A DNA stretch of 64,000 bases. Origin: Cafeteria roenbergensis (taxonomy: Eukaryota; Sar; Bigyra; Bicosoecida; Cafeteriaceae). Location: the NCBI GenBank assembly GCA_008330645.1, contig VLTN01000007.1, positions 310,001 through 374,000 on the forward strand, read 5' to 3'. The position numbers and the translations under genes were made by a program. The notes under the pieces were generated by a model. The model saw only the letters and a program-made list of their open reading frames with translations, ran no database searches and was not told the origin of the DNA. Positions 62,489-64,000 of this stretch are shown here, in pieces; the stretch's first letter is position 1, and each line of letters opens with the position of its first letter.

Positions 62489-64000
62489 CTATCCGAGGAC
62501 ATTCCCCACGACACGGGGCGGCGCCCCGAATCGCCCCCCTTCCATGGGGGAGGCGGCCTCCGTCGCCGCGCTGCCGTGCGGGCTTCCCGCGGAAGTTGCC
62601 CCTGGTGTGACCGCTCGAGACAGGCCCGTGTTCGCTCGTCTCAAACGGCTGCGGAAGGAGGCCTGCGGCCGCAGCATCGCCTTGCTTCCCATCCCGTCAG
62701 CACTGCTGAGAGGCCCCTGGCGGCCAGAGGACATCAACAGGCTGGTCGAGAGACCTTGGCGCCCGCTGGCAGTGAGCGCGGCTTGACCGTCGCCGCGCCC
62801 AGAAGATGCCAAGAACAGGGCGCCGCCGTTCTGCCTCGCCGCCAGGCCGGTGAGGACTCCGCCGTGGACCAAGGGCCCGCTGGCAGCAGCGGCGCCTGCT
62901 GGCTGACCGGAAGGCGGGGACGGCGGCCGAGAGAGCGCATCCTCATCCTCCGGCGTGCGGGGCGGCTTGGCGCCCTGGCCCCCGGCCTCCAGGCCTGGCG
63001 AGGATGCAGCAGGCTTGTGCGACGCGGCCGACGCTCGCGCGCGGTCTGGTGTGGCAGGCGCCCCGTCGGCCGTTCTCGATGGCCCGTCTCTGCCGGTGCG
63101 CTTGCCTGTGCTGCGCCCGGTGTTGGGCGCTGTTCCGAGACCAGACCGGTTGGAGGACGACAGCGCACTGCGCGTCCCACCAGCACTGCTGCTTCCAGAG
63201 GGCCGCATGGGTGCCGTGGCCGTCAGGCCCATGGGCGCAAGCGCGGGCGCGGACCTGTGGGGAGTGGGCATGCCGGCAGCGGCTGGAGGCAGCAGCCGCG
63301 GGGGCAAGTGAGCGCCGCCGCTCTCGGATCGGTCCGTGTCGCGGCCCGACGCAGTCGTGACGGCAAGGCGCGACACGGCCTGCCGGGCGGACGCCATGGC
63401 CGATGCCTGCCTCTGCGGGGGAAGCGTGATGCTCAGCTGGTGGGGGGCCACGGACGCCCGTCCCGAGGTGAGCGCGGGGGCGTCAGCGACGGGCCCGCTT
63501 TGCAGGGTCCTCTGAGCGAGCCCGAGAGGTGTGAGCGCGGAGGACTGCGCAGCCCCGGTCGGGGTCGTGCCGGCGGCGGCGGCGGCGTCCAGAGGCCCTA
63601 CCGCTCCAAGGAGCGGCGGGAGCGACATCCTGCGGCTCCGCGACCGCGACTGGCCGGGCACAATGCTCCGGCCGGACGCGCCGGCACCGTAGCGGCGCGG
63701 AAACACCAGGGACCCGCCCTGCCCTGCAACTCGCGACCGTGGCGTGGAAGGCGCGTAGGGGGGCAGCTGGCCGGAGTTGAGACCGACGGCGGAATTGCCG
63801 CTCTGTCCATTAGACGATGAGGCTGGTCCGGGCCGCGTGGCGGCCGGCGTGGCGGCCGGCGTGCCAAGGCCGCCGCCTTGGCGCTGCGCCATGTGCGCGC
63901 TCGCCCCGCCGGCGCTCAGCGACCCCGCAGGGCGCACCATGCCAAACACAACAGGGGCGTCGCCGGGGCTGGGGGGCGAGACTCGCCCGCTGCCCGATCC
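62489..64000 (-). CDS. Low-complexity protein of unknown function, truncated by window edge
   Basis: The frame is open from the right edge to a TAG at 62489-62491, giving about 500 residues of a protein whose start lies outside the window. It is rich in Ser, Gly, Ala, Pro and Arg, with short recurring units around Ser-Gly-Arg (LASSGRGDG, LTASGRQG, LMSSGRQG) and basic Ser-containing sites (RSRSRRMSLPP) that would suit a phosphorylated, disordered region. No domain is recognised. A plus-strand frame of 462 codons overlaps it at 62432-63820; I prefer the minus strand because it stays open to the edge and shows repeated motifs, but the choice is uncertain. Confidence 0.5.
   Translation of the reverse strand, partial: GSGSGRVSPPSPGDAPVVFGMVRPAGSLSAGGASAHMAQRQGGGLGTPAATPAATRPGPASSSNGQSGNSAVGLNSGQLPPYAPSTPRSRVAGQGGSLVFPRRYGAGASGRSIVPGQSRSRSRRMSLPPLLGAVGPLDAAAAAGTTPTGAAQSSALTPLGLAQRTLQSGPVADAPALTSGRASVAPHQLSITLPPQRQASAMASARQAVSRLAVTTASGRDTDRSESGGAHLPPRLLPPAAAGMPTPHRSAPALAPMGLTATAPMRPSGSSSAGGTRSALSSSNRSGLGTAPNTGRSTGKRTGRDGPSRTADGAPATPDRARASAASHKPAASSPGLEAGGQGAKPPRTPEDEDALSRPPSPPSGQPAGAAAASGPLVHGGVLTGLAARQNGGALFLASSGRGDGQAALTASGRQGLSTSLLMSSGRQGPLSSADGMGSKAMLRPQASFRSRLRRANTGLSRAVTPGATSAGSPHGSAATEAASPMEGGRFGAPPRVVGNVLG

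Noticed and set aside
63795-63830. tRNA-like string (TCGTCTAATGG on the minus strand)
   Set aside because: It resembles a tRNA D-arm, but I found no matching acceptor stem, anticodon arm or T-arm around it, and it lies within an open frame.
1-64000. Mobile elements, viral relics, CRISPR arrays, toxin genes
   Set aside because: No reverse transcriptase, integrase, transposase, capsid or Cas-like protein, no terminal repeats and no spacer-repeat array were seen on either strand.

Overview
The window reads as nuclear DNA of a free-living, very GC-rich unicellular eukaryote. Coding exons fill about 85% of it, introns are short and scarce, and the proteins are inflated by Ala/Gly/Ser/Pro-rich stretches. 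Hybrid histidine kinases argue against an animal. The mix with a class I-type PI3-kinase, an Integrator subunit, TTC38 and an SLC44 transporter fits a protist. A stramenopile nanoflagellate of the Cafeteria type is my guess, but the sequence alone does not prove it. I saw no mobile element, viral relic, RNA gene or CRISPR array.

Layout: kelch-repeat protein (+, 35-2227, open to the left edge); ankyrin protein (+, 2669-5485); TTC38 homologue (-, 5796-8732, five exons); ankyrin/SAM protein (+, 9061-12065, first coding exon possibly just ATG); Integrator subunit 6 homologue (+, 12645-19130, two exons); SLC44 choline-transporter-like protein (+, 19827-22346); a giant helical-repeat-like protein of unknown function (-, 22829-31730 plus an unresolved 5' exon); a small single-membrane-span protein (+, ending 32832, start unresolved); AP-1/2 beta adaptin (+, 33301-36624, three exons); two tandem paralogous membrane hybrid histidine kinases (-, 37086-42130 and 42540-47683); a 4451-residue class I-type PI3-kinase with an internal PH domain (+, 48740-62095); and a low-complexity ORF running off the right edge (-, 62489-64000).

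Gene models were rebuilt by joining frames at GT-AG junctions that restore family alignments. The 15 ordinary introns placed this way (118-442 bp; 14 firm, the ATG-exon one provisional) all start GTG and all end GCAG, and ten have the donor GTGAGC. Two candidate very short introns (58 and 53 nt) also end CCGCAG; the alternative for each is a one-base indel in the assembly.

The genes do not form an operon-like system. They are housekeeping and signalling genes: transcription (INTS6), vesicle coat (beta adaptin), lipid or choline transport (SLC44), phosphoinositide signalling (PI3K) and two-component sensing (HK1/HK2). Most notable are the near-identical 311-bp tract shared by HK1 and HK2, which looks like gene conversion; the oversized PI3K with a PH domain; the strict GTG...GCAG intron signature; and the INTS6 homologue with a degenerate metal-binding motif.
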